Shown here in pieces: positions 48,691-59,616 of a stretch of 64,000 bases of DNA (the first letter of the stretch is position 1; every line of letters starts with the position of its first letter). Under the pieces are notes generated by a model, which made no database searches, was not told the origin of the DNA, and was given only the letters and a program-made list of their open reading frames with translations. The position numbers were made by a program, and so were the translations under genes. Source of the stretch: Tamarix chinensis (Eukaryota; Streptophyta; Magnoliopsida; Caryophyllales; Tamaricaceae); contig CM060180.1 of the NCBI GenBank assembly GCA_030549775.1, positions 84,557,672 through 84,621,671 on the forward strand. The letters run 5' to 3'.

Positions 48691-49265
48691 TCCCATGATG
48701 GTTCCCAACTCATATTACCATTTATCCTAACATGCATGTCCTAGTGGGCCATAACATATTACATCATAAACATCATACATATAAATGTCATGCTCATGTC
48801 ACGGAAGCACATACAACATACCTCAATCTCCAAGCTACGCTACACATAAGACAAGTTATACACAAATCATATAATACATGGCATAGCATGACATACACAA
48901 CATTCAACACATCCACGTCACACATAGCACAAGGCCATTAGCTTCGTCCTTACCTAAGGCGACGCCGGGCTTGGAGCAAGCTCCTCTAACTCCTTAGGGC
49001 TTTCGTCGGGGTTACCTATAAAAGGGGAAAATGCTAAGTATTAGTTTCCCTTATAATTACTATCAATCCTCATTCTAGTTTAAGGTTAGGGTTTTTATTA
49101 CTAAAAAGGGTTTTATACAAAAACTAGGGTTTTTACCTCAGAATTAGTATACTAAATATTAGTAGTCAAATTATAGTTATTTATGATACTTATTGTTACA
49201 CTTATTTTATTAATCCCATTAGTTCCATTCTTATAATACTAGTGTTCACTAGTCAAAGTAAAATA

Positions 49266-49268
49266 GTG

Positions 49269-49315
<47 letters not shown>

Positions 49316-49331
49316 TAATAATAATAATAAG
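49266..49331. repeat. AAT trinucleotide tract of LTR-D
   Basis: Nearly pure AAT repeat. A second tract lies at about 49780-49850, with triplet-rich sequence between. It is positionally equivalent to the ATT/ACT tract of LTR-E. Confidence 0.8.
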
Positions 49332-49809
49332 ACTACTAATAGTGATACTTATGTTTCAAGTAATAGAACTCTAGCGTTTTTAAGATTAAGTCTAACGATG
49401 GTGTTAGGTTTGAAATAATAATATTATAAGGTCACAATATTACAAGTAAACTATTCTTAAGGGTGATAATGATAATAGTAATAATACTAATAATAACGAT
49501 AATAATAATAATACTCCTAGTAGTAATGGTTATAACAATAATACAACCAAGTAAGGTTAAGTAGTAATAATAATAACCATAGTAAGGATAATAGAAATAA
49601 TAATAATAAAAATGTTAATACTAATAATTATAAGAATAGGACCAAAGTTAAGTATAATACAAGTTAGGGTTTAAAAGGGATGTTAGTATTAGTAAGAAAA
49701 TAAGACATTAATAATAGAGACAATAATAATTGTAATAATGACAATAATAATAATAATCATAATAATCATAATAATAATAACAGCAATAATAAAAGTAATA
49801 ACAATAATG

Positions 49810-49849
<40 letters not shown>

Positions 49850-49899
49850 GTATATTAGTATCAATATTAGTAGAAAATGGTAGCAGTTATATAAAAGGG

Positions 49900-51180
49900 T
49901 ATTAGGGTTTGGATGAGTGGAGAACCACCTAGGGTCGGTGGTGGTCCGGCGGCGACGGCGGCGGCGATGGGGGAGGAGAAGAGAGGAAAGATGGAGGTGG
50001 TGGTTAGATGGGAGGAGAAAAGGGGGAGTTAAGTGTGGGGGAGGAGACAACAGGGAGAGGGGAGTGGAATGAGGGTGGTGGCGTGAGATGGGCGGCGGCG
50101 CGCGGTGGTGGATGCGGCAACCGAAGGAGGGAGAAGGTGGTGGAAAATGGTGGAGGCCGGTGGAGAAGGAAGCAGAGGGTAAGGATTGTATGGGAAGGAA
50201 GGGGAGGACCTGCTGGTCACTTTGGGAGGTGGAACGGGGGTTAATTACGGCGGAGGTGGCGGCAAAGGGTGGCGCAAGGCGGCGGTGGCGTTTTTCGGGG
50301 TGGCACCTTCGCACGATTGTGGTGGCTCGTGCGGGGCAGGAAGGGTAGCGGCAGTTGTTTGATTGCGTGGGAGGTGGCGTAAGGAGGAGTTTGGCGGGTA
50401 GCGGTGGTTTCTGCGGTTGCTAGAGGCGGCAGAAAGGGCATTTGATCTAGCGGCGACGAGGCAGGGTTTCGGTAAGGTCCAGAAGGGAGGACTTGCCTTG
50501 GCCGTTCGGGAGGGGGTATTTATAGGCAATTGAGGAGGGGAGAACGACGAAGGGGAGAGAGACAGCACGCGGGGGCAGGTGCGGCAGGCCGCCGTCCATT
50601 GGTGGCAGTCGGTCGCAGGTCTGTGGTTTGGCAGGCTCGTTTGGTGGTGTGCGGGAAAAGGAAAGGAAATTAGAACGCGTGAGGGGCAGGACGATTGTGC
50701 TGGGTTGATTCGGGAAAGAAAGGGATGGGAATGGCAGGGGGAGGATGCCGGTCGACAGGCGGCAGATGGCAGGCCGCAGGCGCAGACCTGCGCCGGAGGG
50801 GAGGAAGAAGACGACTCCTGGACCGGCGGTCCAGGAGGAAAAGAAAATAGGGGGGAAACTGGCCGGTTTGGCAACGGATATAAAATTCGTAAGTCAAACG
50901 TGGCGTATTGGAGGTTATGGGAGGAAAACACCGCGTCGCGTCGTAGGCTGGCAACGGTCATAAGGTCGTTTAGCGTGACGCGGCGTTTCGACGATACTGA
51001 GGGTATAACGCAGCGCACGGGCGCACGGGGGTTGGCATCGCACGGCATTGGGCCGTGGGAGAGAAGAAGGAAGGAGAGGCAAGGTTGGGCCAGGCGAGGC
51101 CCAACTTCGGCGGGGGAGGTAGAAAAAGGAAAAAGAAGGAAAGAAAAAGGGAAAAAGGTAAAGAAAGGATTTATTTCGGG
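49900..51180. other. G-rich block of LTR-D, spanning the TATA box
   Basis: G- and purine-rich on the plus strand. Open frames run on both strands (up to 267 codons, minus strand 50245-51048) across the predicted TATA box, with low-complexity Pro/Ser/Arg-rich products and no domain. Not called as a gene. Confidence 0.55.
50517..50524 (-). promoter_or_regulatory. TATA box of LTR-D
   Basis: The minus strand reads CCTATAAATACCC, as on the plus strand of LTR-E at 14942. It lies about 955 bp inside the LTR start at 51475. Confidence 0.6.
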
Positions 51181-52904
51181 TTTTGGGAATTTGCATAATT
51201 TATTTAGAATATTATTGGGCTATTTAGAATATTAATATTTATAAAATGTTAAATAAATTCTTTTTTGTTTAGTTTTGACTATTTTAGATAAATTTCCTTA
51301 ACCTCCATGCTAATTAGGAAACCCAAATTTTCTTTCAATTAAACTCTTTATTATTTTCCTTTTAATTTACCTTAATTAATTCTCTACATTTTAAGTAAAA
51401 AAATTATATGCTTAATTTCCCTACTAATTCCTTATTTGGCAAAAATTTCAGAATTTAGGATTTTGGGGTATTTCAGAAATATTGGTGCGATAGAGAGATA
51501 ATTTGTTATTAGATCCAATAACACAATTGGATATTAAATTGTAGATTGAGAGACAATCGATTTGACCTCTAAAACAATAAAGGAGGAAACTTTGTGAACT
51601 TTAATGTATTATATTCTATTTAAATCTAAACTAGTGATAGTTAGGGCCATAGATATGTAATAGGGTGGTTGTATATTCAGAAAGCACAAAACTTTTTATA
51701 CTTGTTGGCATGATTGATCATGATTGTTGAATTATTTTGTGATATAATATTCGATTACATATGAGGATCGGGAGCGATGAACCAAAACCTTAGCTCTTCT
51801 ATTTACTTGAGTCTCTTGAGTGCTATTTTCCTTGATATTTAGCTTATTTTGTTATTTTAGCTTACAATTTATTATTTCATATCATCTCATAGTCTTTACA
51901 TAGCTAAGTTCTATAATTATCCATTTGGGCATTCACTAAGCGTTGTGGGATCGACCTTAACTACTACTCCGACCCCGTGCACTTGTGGGCAGGAACATAT
52001 TAGTGGTTACATGGCTTCATCTAGACATTATATCCTTTGGTAGTTACTTGGCTTTGACAGCACTTATGTCCATTGGTTTTGATAGGATTCCATGATATGT
52101 GAGATCGTAGGTTAGTTGCTCAATAAGAACTTGAACTTGGACCTATTGGAATACTTCTGATGGAAAATACTAGAAGAGCATAGTAAGTCATTTAATAGCT
52201 TGTCATTTTTCATTTCCATGAATTATCTAAGCTTATGCATGGTATGAAATTCTAATGCATTATACAAGCATGATAATATTCATACACCTTAGTAGAATGT
52301 GTATGTATGGTAATATGTTGAGTATGGCGTTTTTTTGTTTCTTAGAGCATTATATTCTTATGAATCCTATTGAGAAGGCAACATATCTTACTTAATACAT
52401 AGAATACCAATAGACATGTTTGTTCGGTCACCTACATATGCATATGAGTAGAAGACTATGTCCAAGTGTTTTTGGATGACTGGTAGTTAGATTACCTCAT
52501 TTTGAGCTTCATGGCTTGAGAACATGGAAAAATATAGACCATGATTAGTTCTTTAATGGAAAATAGTTTCGGGATATGTGTCATTCTTATTTATTGTCTA
52601 ATATATATATGTACTATTATTTTACCCTACCTCATGCATTTTTTACTATTTTTGGGGACTTTTTAATGTCTTGCTTTACAAAAGTTTCTTTTTAATATTT
52701 ATATATCATGTTTCTTGTACACGCTACTCTTTTTTTTTGTTGGTTTGCTTTCCTTATATCTACCATGGGATGGGTGATAGACATCACTCCTATGTTAGTT
52801 GTGGTAGAACAATCCTATTATTTTTAGGTCTCTTAGGGTATATCCCATTCTGTAATGTTTTAGATTGAAAATTTTCAATAGCGATAAATGAGGGTGCTAC
52901 AAGT

Positions 52905-52916
52905 TAATATCATAGA
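52905..52916 (+). promoter_or_regulatory. degenerate primer-binding site of the chromovirus-like element
   Basis: TAATATCATAGA, a few bases after the LTR-I end, matches 8 of 12 positions of the initiator-Met tRNA complement TGGTATCAGAGC used by many plant Ty3/gypsy elements. Confidence 0.45.
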
Positions 52917-53831
52917 GTTAATTTAACCTACATTTTAAAAAAATTAACTAATACTCCATTTGGTATTAGGACATTATTTTGTATTGTTTGTCCTTTAAAA
53001 TATTTTAAGCTAGCAAGGCCTCTTATTTTATTGATTTCTAGAGTAACTCTAGTATTTGAGTGAGATATCAAGTGTTTTAAACCTCAAAATGCCTAGGAAT
53101 TAGAGTAATTTAGGAATTTATTATAGATAGTTTTGTACTAATCATGTCTTGTGAGCCTGAAAGGTCAGTAATTTAATTATTTCTAATTAGTCCTAAACTT
53201 TAGGCATTGATGGCCACTAATGACCATTACTAGTTAATTGAGGCATTTATGGAGACTGTCAATGCCTACATTGAATGCTATATTCGAGCATTATAGTGGC
53301 TGCTAGAACAAGTTTTAGAGATTTTTCTCAAGAGGGTCCAACATCATCAGCAGCTAATCTTTAATGGTTAAGATGACACTCACATAATAGAGTGATGGGT
53401 CAGGGGCATCAAGTAGTCCTTTACTTCTAATGCTTATCTTTTAGATAAGGGATTTGAGGTGGCAATAGAGTATCTAAGGTGATGAGGAGATGCATGTTGA
53501 TGGAGATTCTAGCAAAGGGGTAAAGATCCCACTATTTGAGGACCCTTCCTTAAGGCACCTTGAACCGAATGTTACCTTACTAATAACCATAATAAGAATA
53601 ATGACAAGTTCATGGTCCTTAAGTAGTGAGCCATGTCCATAGAAGAGCACTATATGAGGTTTATAGACTATGTCTAGCTTTCCCCTAAGGTATAAGCCCA
53701 TAAGGTGATTTCGGTTCACTACTATATATTTACCTTAGTGATTCGATAGCAAAAGTTGTTGATAGAAGTTATCCTACTAGACATGGTTGGAATTTATGAG
53801 CAAGCCTTAGAGGCTTCCCAATTTATTTAAG

Positions 53832-53999
53832 CTATGAGTGCCTAATTAAGGATAAGAAAAATTAAATGGTCACTAATGTCCTAGTGATAGAAAGAACGCC
53901 TACTTAGGGTTTTATATTCCTCCTAGGTATGGTAAGAGCATCAATCAGAATCCTGATCAAGATTTCATTCTAGAGGATAAATTCAATGTGAGGCATTAT
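53832..53999 (+). repeat. direct duplication flanking LTR-F, left copy
   Basis: Matches 56280-56445 with only about two substitutions and one 2-bp indel. The duplicated text is part of the chromovirus gag region. The high identity contrasts with the heavily decayed surroundings. Confidence 0.9.
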
Positions 54000-54000
54000 A

Positions 54001-56279
54001 TTCCTCCTCTCTCTTCCTAATTCTCCTCCACTCGGCCACCGCCGCCGCCGCCGTGCGCCGCCACCGCTGGCTGCGCCACCACCTCTATTCTGTCCCTCTC
54101 CTTCTGGGGAACTCAAAACACCCAAGCTCCCATTTTAATTCTTCCTATCTTGTTCCCAGCATGCAACTTTCCCTTCTTTCCTCTCTTTTTCCGGCCACCG
54201 CCACCACCACCGTGCTCCGCCGTCGGTGCCGCCAGCTCCCACCAGTATAAGGTTGAACCCAAGACCCTATGAGCCCTTCTTCCTATTTTTATAATCCTTA
54301 ATTTAATTTATTTCAATTATTTGAAATATATTAGTATTACTTTTATTATTATTTCTATTATTGTGTTATTAATATTATTATTGGTATTAATGTTTTGATT
54401 ATTAGTTCTGCAAGTTCTGAAGCTCTAATATATTTTAATTTGATCTTGTCATTACTATAAGTATTATTATTATTGTCATTATCCTAATTAATAATATTAA
54501 GGTGTTATTATAATTATTGTTATTATTAGTATTTTTATTATTTCGAATTACCATTATTATTATTATTCTGTAATTAATATTACAAATAAGTTACCATTAG
54601 TTTTGTTATTATTATTACACTTATTATATTGTTGTTACATTATTTTAGTACCTTAGCTATTATTATATTAGTGTCATTATTATTATTAGGGTAAAGTCTT
54701 TAACCCCATATTATCAGATTTTATAATATTTCTATTAATATCTTTAGTAAAGTTATAATTTTGTTAATGTTATTGTTATCAGTATGTTATTATTTGGTCA
54801 AATCTCTCAAGTGGAATAGGAGCGTGCTCCAAGACCGGTGTCGTTTTAGGTAAGGAGTGCTAAGGCCTTTTATGTGTTTACGTGGTTTTATGTGTTTCGC
54901 ATGCTATGTATCTAATGTTTATTATAATTAAATATTTTATATGTGGTATGACTTGGAGTTGAAGTATGTTGTGCATGGTATGTGTATTATTTTTGTATGA
55001 TGATATGTGATGTGACCCCGTAAGACATGCATGAGAGAATGTTGATGTGGTTTGGGGGAATGTTGATGTGGTTTGTGTGGGAGAATGGATGAAAAAGGAG
55101 GATAGGGAAAGAAGTTCACTAAGGGAAGTGAGTTGACATAATATTATGGTTTATAAGGAATAATCCAATTTATGTGGTTTTATGTGGAAGAATATAATTT
55201 AGGGTTTTATGCGGAGTACTTAATTTATGATTGATTTGGGAGAATTAAATTATGATTTGTTTGGGAGACTTTAGTTATGATGTTATTTGGGAGAATGTAT
55301 TTTATAATATTATATGGGAGAATTTAAGTTATGATTTGATTGGGAGAGTTAATTTATAATTTGTTTGGGACAATTTAGTTATGATGTTATTTGGGAGTGT
55401 GTAATTTATAATATTATATGGGAGAATTTAGTTTATGATGTTATTTGGGAGAATTTAGTTATGATGTTATTTGAGAGAGTGTAATTTATAATATTATATG
55501 GGAGAATTTAAGTTATGATTTGATTGGGAGAGTTAATTTATAATCGGTTTGGGAGAATTTAGTTTATGATACTATTTGGGAAATTTTAGCTTATGATATC
55601 ATATGGGAGAATTTAATTTATGATTTGATTGGGAGAATTAATTTATAAGTTGTTTGGGAGAATCTAATCAGTTGTAAGTTAAGATGAATCTTTATGGTTT
55701 GGGATATTCTAATTTGTGATTTTATGTGGAAGAATCTCTATGGTTTGAATTTAGGATTTGGTATGGATGAATATTAGGATTTACATGGCGGCATTGATGG
55801 TTGAATGGTGGTATTAGGGTTGCATGGTTGAATTTAGGATTTCACGTGGAATTTTAGGGTTTGCATGAAAACGGTTCAAAGGTTTGCATGGGGAGATTAA
55901 TGTCTGCATGGAAGCAAAATTTACGTGTGAAAAGCTGATTTGGGATGTAAGGGAGGAAGTAGAAGAGTTATTTGGGTGTTTGAATATTTTTGGTGAAAAA
56001 TAATACGTAGGACATTATAAGAGTATGGAGGAGACTGAATTATGATTTTTGTGGCTAATTGAGGTATATGGTGGCTGATTAGGGTTTTTGGGGTTATCAC
56101 GTGTATTTGGTAATTAAAGTGTAATTATGAAAATTTGTGATTGTGATGTGTGGTGATTTGTGCATGTTGATGAAAGCCTTTGAATAAAATACTTAAGACA
56201 CTAATCACTTTAAGTGAAAGATGTTGAGTCGGGTCCAGACCGATCCACCGGTCAGAAATAGTGGTTAGGACATGATGTC
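54001..56279 (+). mobile_element. LTR-F: internal fragment of the giant LTR family
   Basis: Starts inside the C-rich U3-like block (CCGCCGCCGCCG at 54041) and ends in the ACCGGT minisatellite (GATCCACCGGTC near 56243), without TG...CA termini. In between lie ATT-rich sequence (54290-54790), a junction block resembling LTR-E near 16500-16560 (TAGGAGCGTGCT, 54815-54830), a tandem array (55200-55670) and a segment like the ACCACCAT array of LTR-D (55785-55930). Plus orientation, D/E subfamily. It is a truncated piece, about 2.3 kb, not a whole insertion. Confidence 0.75.
55200..55670. repeat. TTTGGGAGAATTTA tandem array in LTR-F
   Basis: About 18 imperfect units of roughly 25 bp of the form TTATGATGTTATTTGGGAGA. 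Not seen in the other giant LTR copies at this length, so probably a local expansion. Confidence 0.8.
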
Positions 56280-56445
56280 CTATGTGCCTAATTAAGGATA
56301 AGAAAAATTAAATGGTCACTAATGTCCTAGTGATAGAAAGAACGCCTACTTAGGGTTTTATATTCCTCCTAGGTATGGTAAGAGCATCAATCAGACACCT
56401 GATCAAGATTTCATTCTAGAGGATAAATTCAATGTGAGGCATTAT
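56280..56445 (+). repeat. direct duplication flanking LTR-F, right copy
   Basis: Right partner of 53832-53999. Sequence beyond 56445 continues the gag frame towards the zinc knuckle, so this copy is likely the original. Confidence 0.9.
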
Positions 56446-56599
56446 TATTGAATTAGGAAGAGGATAAATTCAATGGAGCAAATCATCCGATAGTGGATTG
56501 AGATGGCAATAAGGTGGCATGCCATGGTTGTGGTGTGATGGGACACAAGGTTTATGATTGTTGTGTCAGAATTTTTAGTATTAAAGGGAGTCAAAATCA

Positions 56600-57760
56600 A
56601 GCTCAGAGCACTAGATCAAAATTTCTATATATATTAATAGGGTTGGAGCTTAGAAAGTGGTGTAGGGATTCCTTTAGATGGGCACATAAACATAATTATA
56701 CAAAATCTTTTAGAGTGACAGGTCGGCGTATTATCTAATATGATTACTGTTTCCACCTTTTTAGTATGTTTATTATTTGGTTCTAGTATTTCACATCCTT
56801 TTGAGTCTTCCTTAATCATTGTTAGAGATCTTTCATCTCGTACCTATTGTATTTATACTTCTATTATCTTGCCTATGTGCAATAAGATTACATCCTCTAG
56901 ACTTTATAAAGGAATGGTTAATAATTAAAGGAGTAGGGTTTCCCCTAGTATCTTTGGTTTTTTTTTTCCACAAGTTGAGGATTGGGGACTAGGCTATTTA
57001 GGAGATTACACTTTGGACAAGAGAAGTCCATTACAAGTTCATAGTACTACCTTTCAGACTCACGAATACACCGGCAATATTTATGTCCCTCATGAACTAG
57101 ATTTTTGTATACTTTTTGGATCAAACAATTGTTTTGTTCTTCAATAACTTCCTCATCTACTCCAATAACTAAGATAAGAATGATCCTCATCTCAAATAGA
57201 CCTTAGCATTGTTAATGCCATGTAATTTTTTTTCCAAGCTTTTGATGTGTACACTAAATCTAGATGCTTTCCTTCGATATGTAATCTCTAAAGATGGTGT
57301 GTTAGTGGATCCTTCCAACTATTGAGTATCTTCTGAATAGCCATCACAAAATTCTCTCAAGGGGCATAATTTTTTTCGTATTAGTTGGCTACTACTTTAT
57401 ATTTGTTTTATACTTCTCTAAGATAGCTCATCCATTAACTAACTTACTGAAGAAGTCAATTTAATTCTTACAGTATCAAAGGTGTAATGAAGCCCTCAAA
57501 GATTTGGAAAGGTGTTTAGCTTCAACCTTACTACTCATGTTAAGTGGATCTAATTATTTTGAAATATACAGTGACACTTCTAAGCATGGATTAGGTTATG
57601 TGCTTTATTTAGCAATGAAAAGTGCGAGCTCATGCTTCTTGACAACTAAAGTGCAATGAGTGAAAGTACCTAATGAAAGATTGATAGCTTTTTGTTGTGG
57701 TGTTTCCTTTCAAGATTTAGATACAATATTTCTGTTATGGACCTCAAAGATCTACAAATT
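56600..57760 (+). pseudogene. pol pseudogene of the chromovirus-like element (protease to RNase H remnants)
   Basis: Short stop-broken blocks keep the order of a Ty3/gypsy pol. A reverse transcriptase block (about 57025-57170) reads YKFIVLPFRLTNTPAIF, then the catalytic site, where the two Asp codons are both Asn (57143-57148). A GVLVDPSNY block follows (57295-57325). RNase H remnants (57480-57610) include an EIYSDTSKHGLGYVL stretch with its Asp. Wording is closest to plant chromoviruses of the Tekay/Del type. The region ends where the copia LTR begins, so the integrase and chromodomain are missing. Confidence 0.78.
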
Positions 57761-57764
57761 TCAT

Positions 57765-59396
57765 TATCACAATTTTAATGATAAAACAAAAAATCATGAT
57801 AACTAATGTGTTTTTTTAATTGGGCATGTAGAATAATTATCTTGTAAAGAAATCTAAACACAAACACTCAAAGCATTTGTCAAACATGCAAATATAAAAT
57901 AGCAATTAAGTTTCAAAGCATAAGAGAATAACATAAGGAAGATAAATAATTTTAAAGGATAAGGAGAATATTTCTAATGCCTTAGGTTTCATGTTAACAG
58001 TTAAGTTGTGAAAAGTACATATTTAGATCAAAATTCTTTAAGATATTTTTCAAACACTTGATTTGAGTTCATTCCAAAATAAATCATGGTTGATATTTAT
58101 TTTTATACTACTTAAAAGGGTTCCAAAACTAAATGGTTGGTTTTGGTCGAAACCAATTAACTCATCTCAAAACTAATTAACTAGTTCAAATGAATCAACA
58201 GTATTAAATCAATTAACCTTGGAAATATTTAGTAGTGTAGAAAATTGATTAAATTGTTATGTGAAACTGATTAACAAATTTGGAAGATGATTAATTGGTG
58301 TGATCACTGATCTAAGGGTTCTATTCACGTAGAAACCCATTTATCTTTTTTAGACACATTGACCGGTTTTATCAAATTAATCTATATGTTTTAGGAAGTT
58401 AGTTGACTACTTTAACAAACAAATCCATTCATTTCATTCTTATAGAAACCAATTTGACTTAGTATAAACATATCAAGTGGTTTTAGCAAACCAATGGTCT
58501 GGTTATAACTAGTGAACTAGTTTAATGAAGCTGATAATCTAGTAAAATTAACACATTACCAAGTTTTACAATGCTATATCATTATTCATAAATATTATTA
58601 AGACCAAATATACACTATGCATAACTAATTGAGTAGTTTTCCCAGTAATAACCTTCCAATTCTAGTTGAAACATAATCAGTTAACTATTTTGAACCACCA
58701 ATCGACTAGGCATACAACCAAACAACTCGTTGTGCATACTATTAGACTAGTAAGCATTAAATGCTTGTTTTATTCAATTTGGTGATATATATTTATGAGA
58801 TTATGTATCTAACATCTATATATAAAAAGATAATTTTGGACCTTTGAATTTATTACAAGAACTTTTCAAATATATTGATTGAGCAATTAATCTTTTACTA
58901 TCAAATCATTCAATAGGTTACTCAAAACTTGTAAACATTCATATTTTGAGTTTTATTTAAAAGTGCTCTCTTATCACTTATCTTAGCTAGAAACATTAGA
59001 AAATTTTAATATATCCTATCACATATATCTATATTATATCATATGCAAAGTCCTACACTTTTATATCTTCAATTCTTGTTAAGAATTATCTGTAATCACA
59101 ATGACATTGTAAAATTCATTTCATTGGGTTAAAGAGCATTTTCCTATCATTCATTTGAGATTCTTATGGAGAATGTAGAGAATATAAATATTTCAAGTAT
59201 TAAACAAAGATCAAAAACTAGGAAATAACTTATCATCAATAGAAACAAATCACTATTTCAAAATAAAAAAGGAATAACCTTTTGGTAGTGCATGAAATGA
59301 GTAATTTACTCTTAAACAACTCTACATTATGTGTAAATATTTATTTTCTTATTTTTAATTCATAAAACCATAGTCACCCCTTATAGGGTATTTTCA
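57765..59396 (+). repeat. 5' LTR of the Ty1/copia element
   Basis: The right end is inferred at TTTTCA (59391-59396), just before the primer site. The left end is not sharp; I place it near 57765, where the RNase H similarity of the previous element fades and AT-rich text with TGATAAAAC (57779) begins. It contains a dispersed ACTAGTT/AACTAATTAACT-like motif cluster (58130-58760). Confidence 0.5.
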
Positions 59397-59398
59397 AT

Positions 59399-59410
59399 TA
59401 GTATTAGATT
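59399..59410 (+). promoter_or_regulatory. degenerate primer-binding site of the Ty1/copia element
   Basis: TAGTATTAGATT resembles TGGTATCAGAGC (initiator-Met tRNA complement), with C-to-T and G-to-A changes, two bases after the inferred LTR end. Confidence 0.55.
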
Positions 59411-59616
59411 AAGGGAACCTCTCAAAAGATTCAAAAATATTGGGTGAAAAATATCCACAGGTGAAAAAGATTCATAGTTGTAGTGGATTTCATTGCTCCA
59501 AATGAAGGCATTTCCACCACTAAACTACTATTATTCAATAGTGAAACATTTTCCTACTAGAAGAATAGAATGATTTTATTCATTAATTCATAAGAATATG
59601 ACGTGTGGTTAATATC

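Larger units (their letters stand above)
46494..51475 (-). mobile_element. LTR-D: giant solo LTR (4982 bp) in the Athila 3' LTR
   Basis: Begins TGTAACACCCCCAAATTTAC and ends TTTTGGGGTATTTCA. A perfect 5-bp duplication GAAAT flanks it at 46489-46493 and 51476-51480. It belongs to a different subfamily from A, B and C. It has the terminal stem-loop (46594-46639), the CAGTACG/CGTACTG hairpin (47005-47021) and a nine-unit ACCGGT minisatellite (47205-47815), but an ACCACCAT array (48230-48690) and AAT triplets (49266-49331, 49780-49850) in place of the ATTACC array. A clear minus-strand TATA box lies at 50517-50524. Block 46950-46995 matches LTR-E near 23775-23820. No coding region. Confidence 0.9.
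26209..52002 (+). mobile_element. Athila-like Ty3/gypsy retrotransposon, complete but broken, with two nested insertions
   Basis: A full element can be traced: 5' LTR (26209-27615), primer site (27622-27639), gag, protease, reverse transcriptase, RNase H, integrase, a 2-kb 3' region, polypurine tract and 3' LTR (45601-52002). A 5-bp target duplication GTGGT flanks it at 26204-26208 and 52003-52007. CACTA-2 (32154-42778) splits the integrase gene and LTR-D (46494-51475) splits the 3' LTR. Without these the element is about 10.2 kb, in the usual Athila size range. The Athila lineage is recognised from a tRNA-Asp-type primer site, gag and protease wording and the long 3' region. Many stops and frameshifts make it non-autonomous. 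Confidence 0.9.
45601..52002 (+). repeat. 3' LTR of the Athila-like element, interrupted by LTR-D
   Basis: Starts TGATAAATGTGAA, with the left part at 45601-46493 and the right part at 51481-52002. Without LTR-D and its duplication it is about 1415 bp and aligns with the 5' LTR. It ends AACATATTA (TTA rather than the expected TCA) followed by the target duplication GTGGT (52003-52007). Confidence 0.85.
25886..52901 (+). mobile_element. LTR-I: LTR of the chromovirus-like element, interrupted by the Athila-like element
   Basis: Begins at the point equivalent to position 24312 of LTR-H and ends GGGTGCTACA at 52901. Without the Athila insertion and its duplication (26204-52002) only about 1.2 kb remains, so the LTR is 5'-truncated. 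The segment 52008-52901 continues the left part: the sequence before 26204 matches LTR-H up to the point where the match resumes after 52008. A degenerate initiator-Met-type primer site follows at 52905, and a gag remnant after that, so LTR-I acts as the 5' LTR of the element at 52902. Confidence 0.6.
52917..56600 (+). pseudogene. gag pseudogene of the chromovirus-like Ty3/gypsy element, split by LTR-F
   Basis: Structural polyprotein remnant. Near 53340-53410 a stop-ridden frame shows the FNG..DD....E.W.RGI pattern of plant chromovirus (Tekay/Del-type) gag. Around 53780-53840 it reads VGIYEQALEASQF. The frame is then interrupted by LTR-F and the flanking 165-bp duplication. At 56520-56561 a perfect CCHC zinc knuckle follows (CX2CX4HX4C, reading CHGCGVMGHKVYDC), the hallmark of gag nucleocapsid. 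Many stops make it non-functional. Confidence 0.7.

Noticed and set aside
56514..56738. Stand-alone host zinc-knuckle gene
   Set aside because: The CCHC motif sits between gag and RT remnants of a Ty3/gypsy element and belongs to its nucleocapsid.
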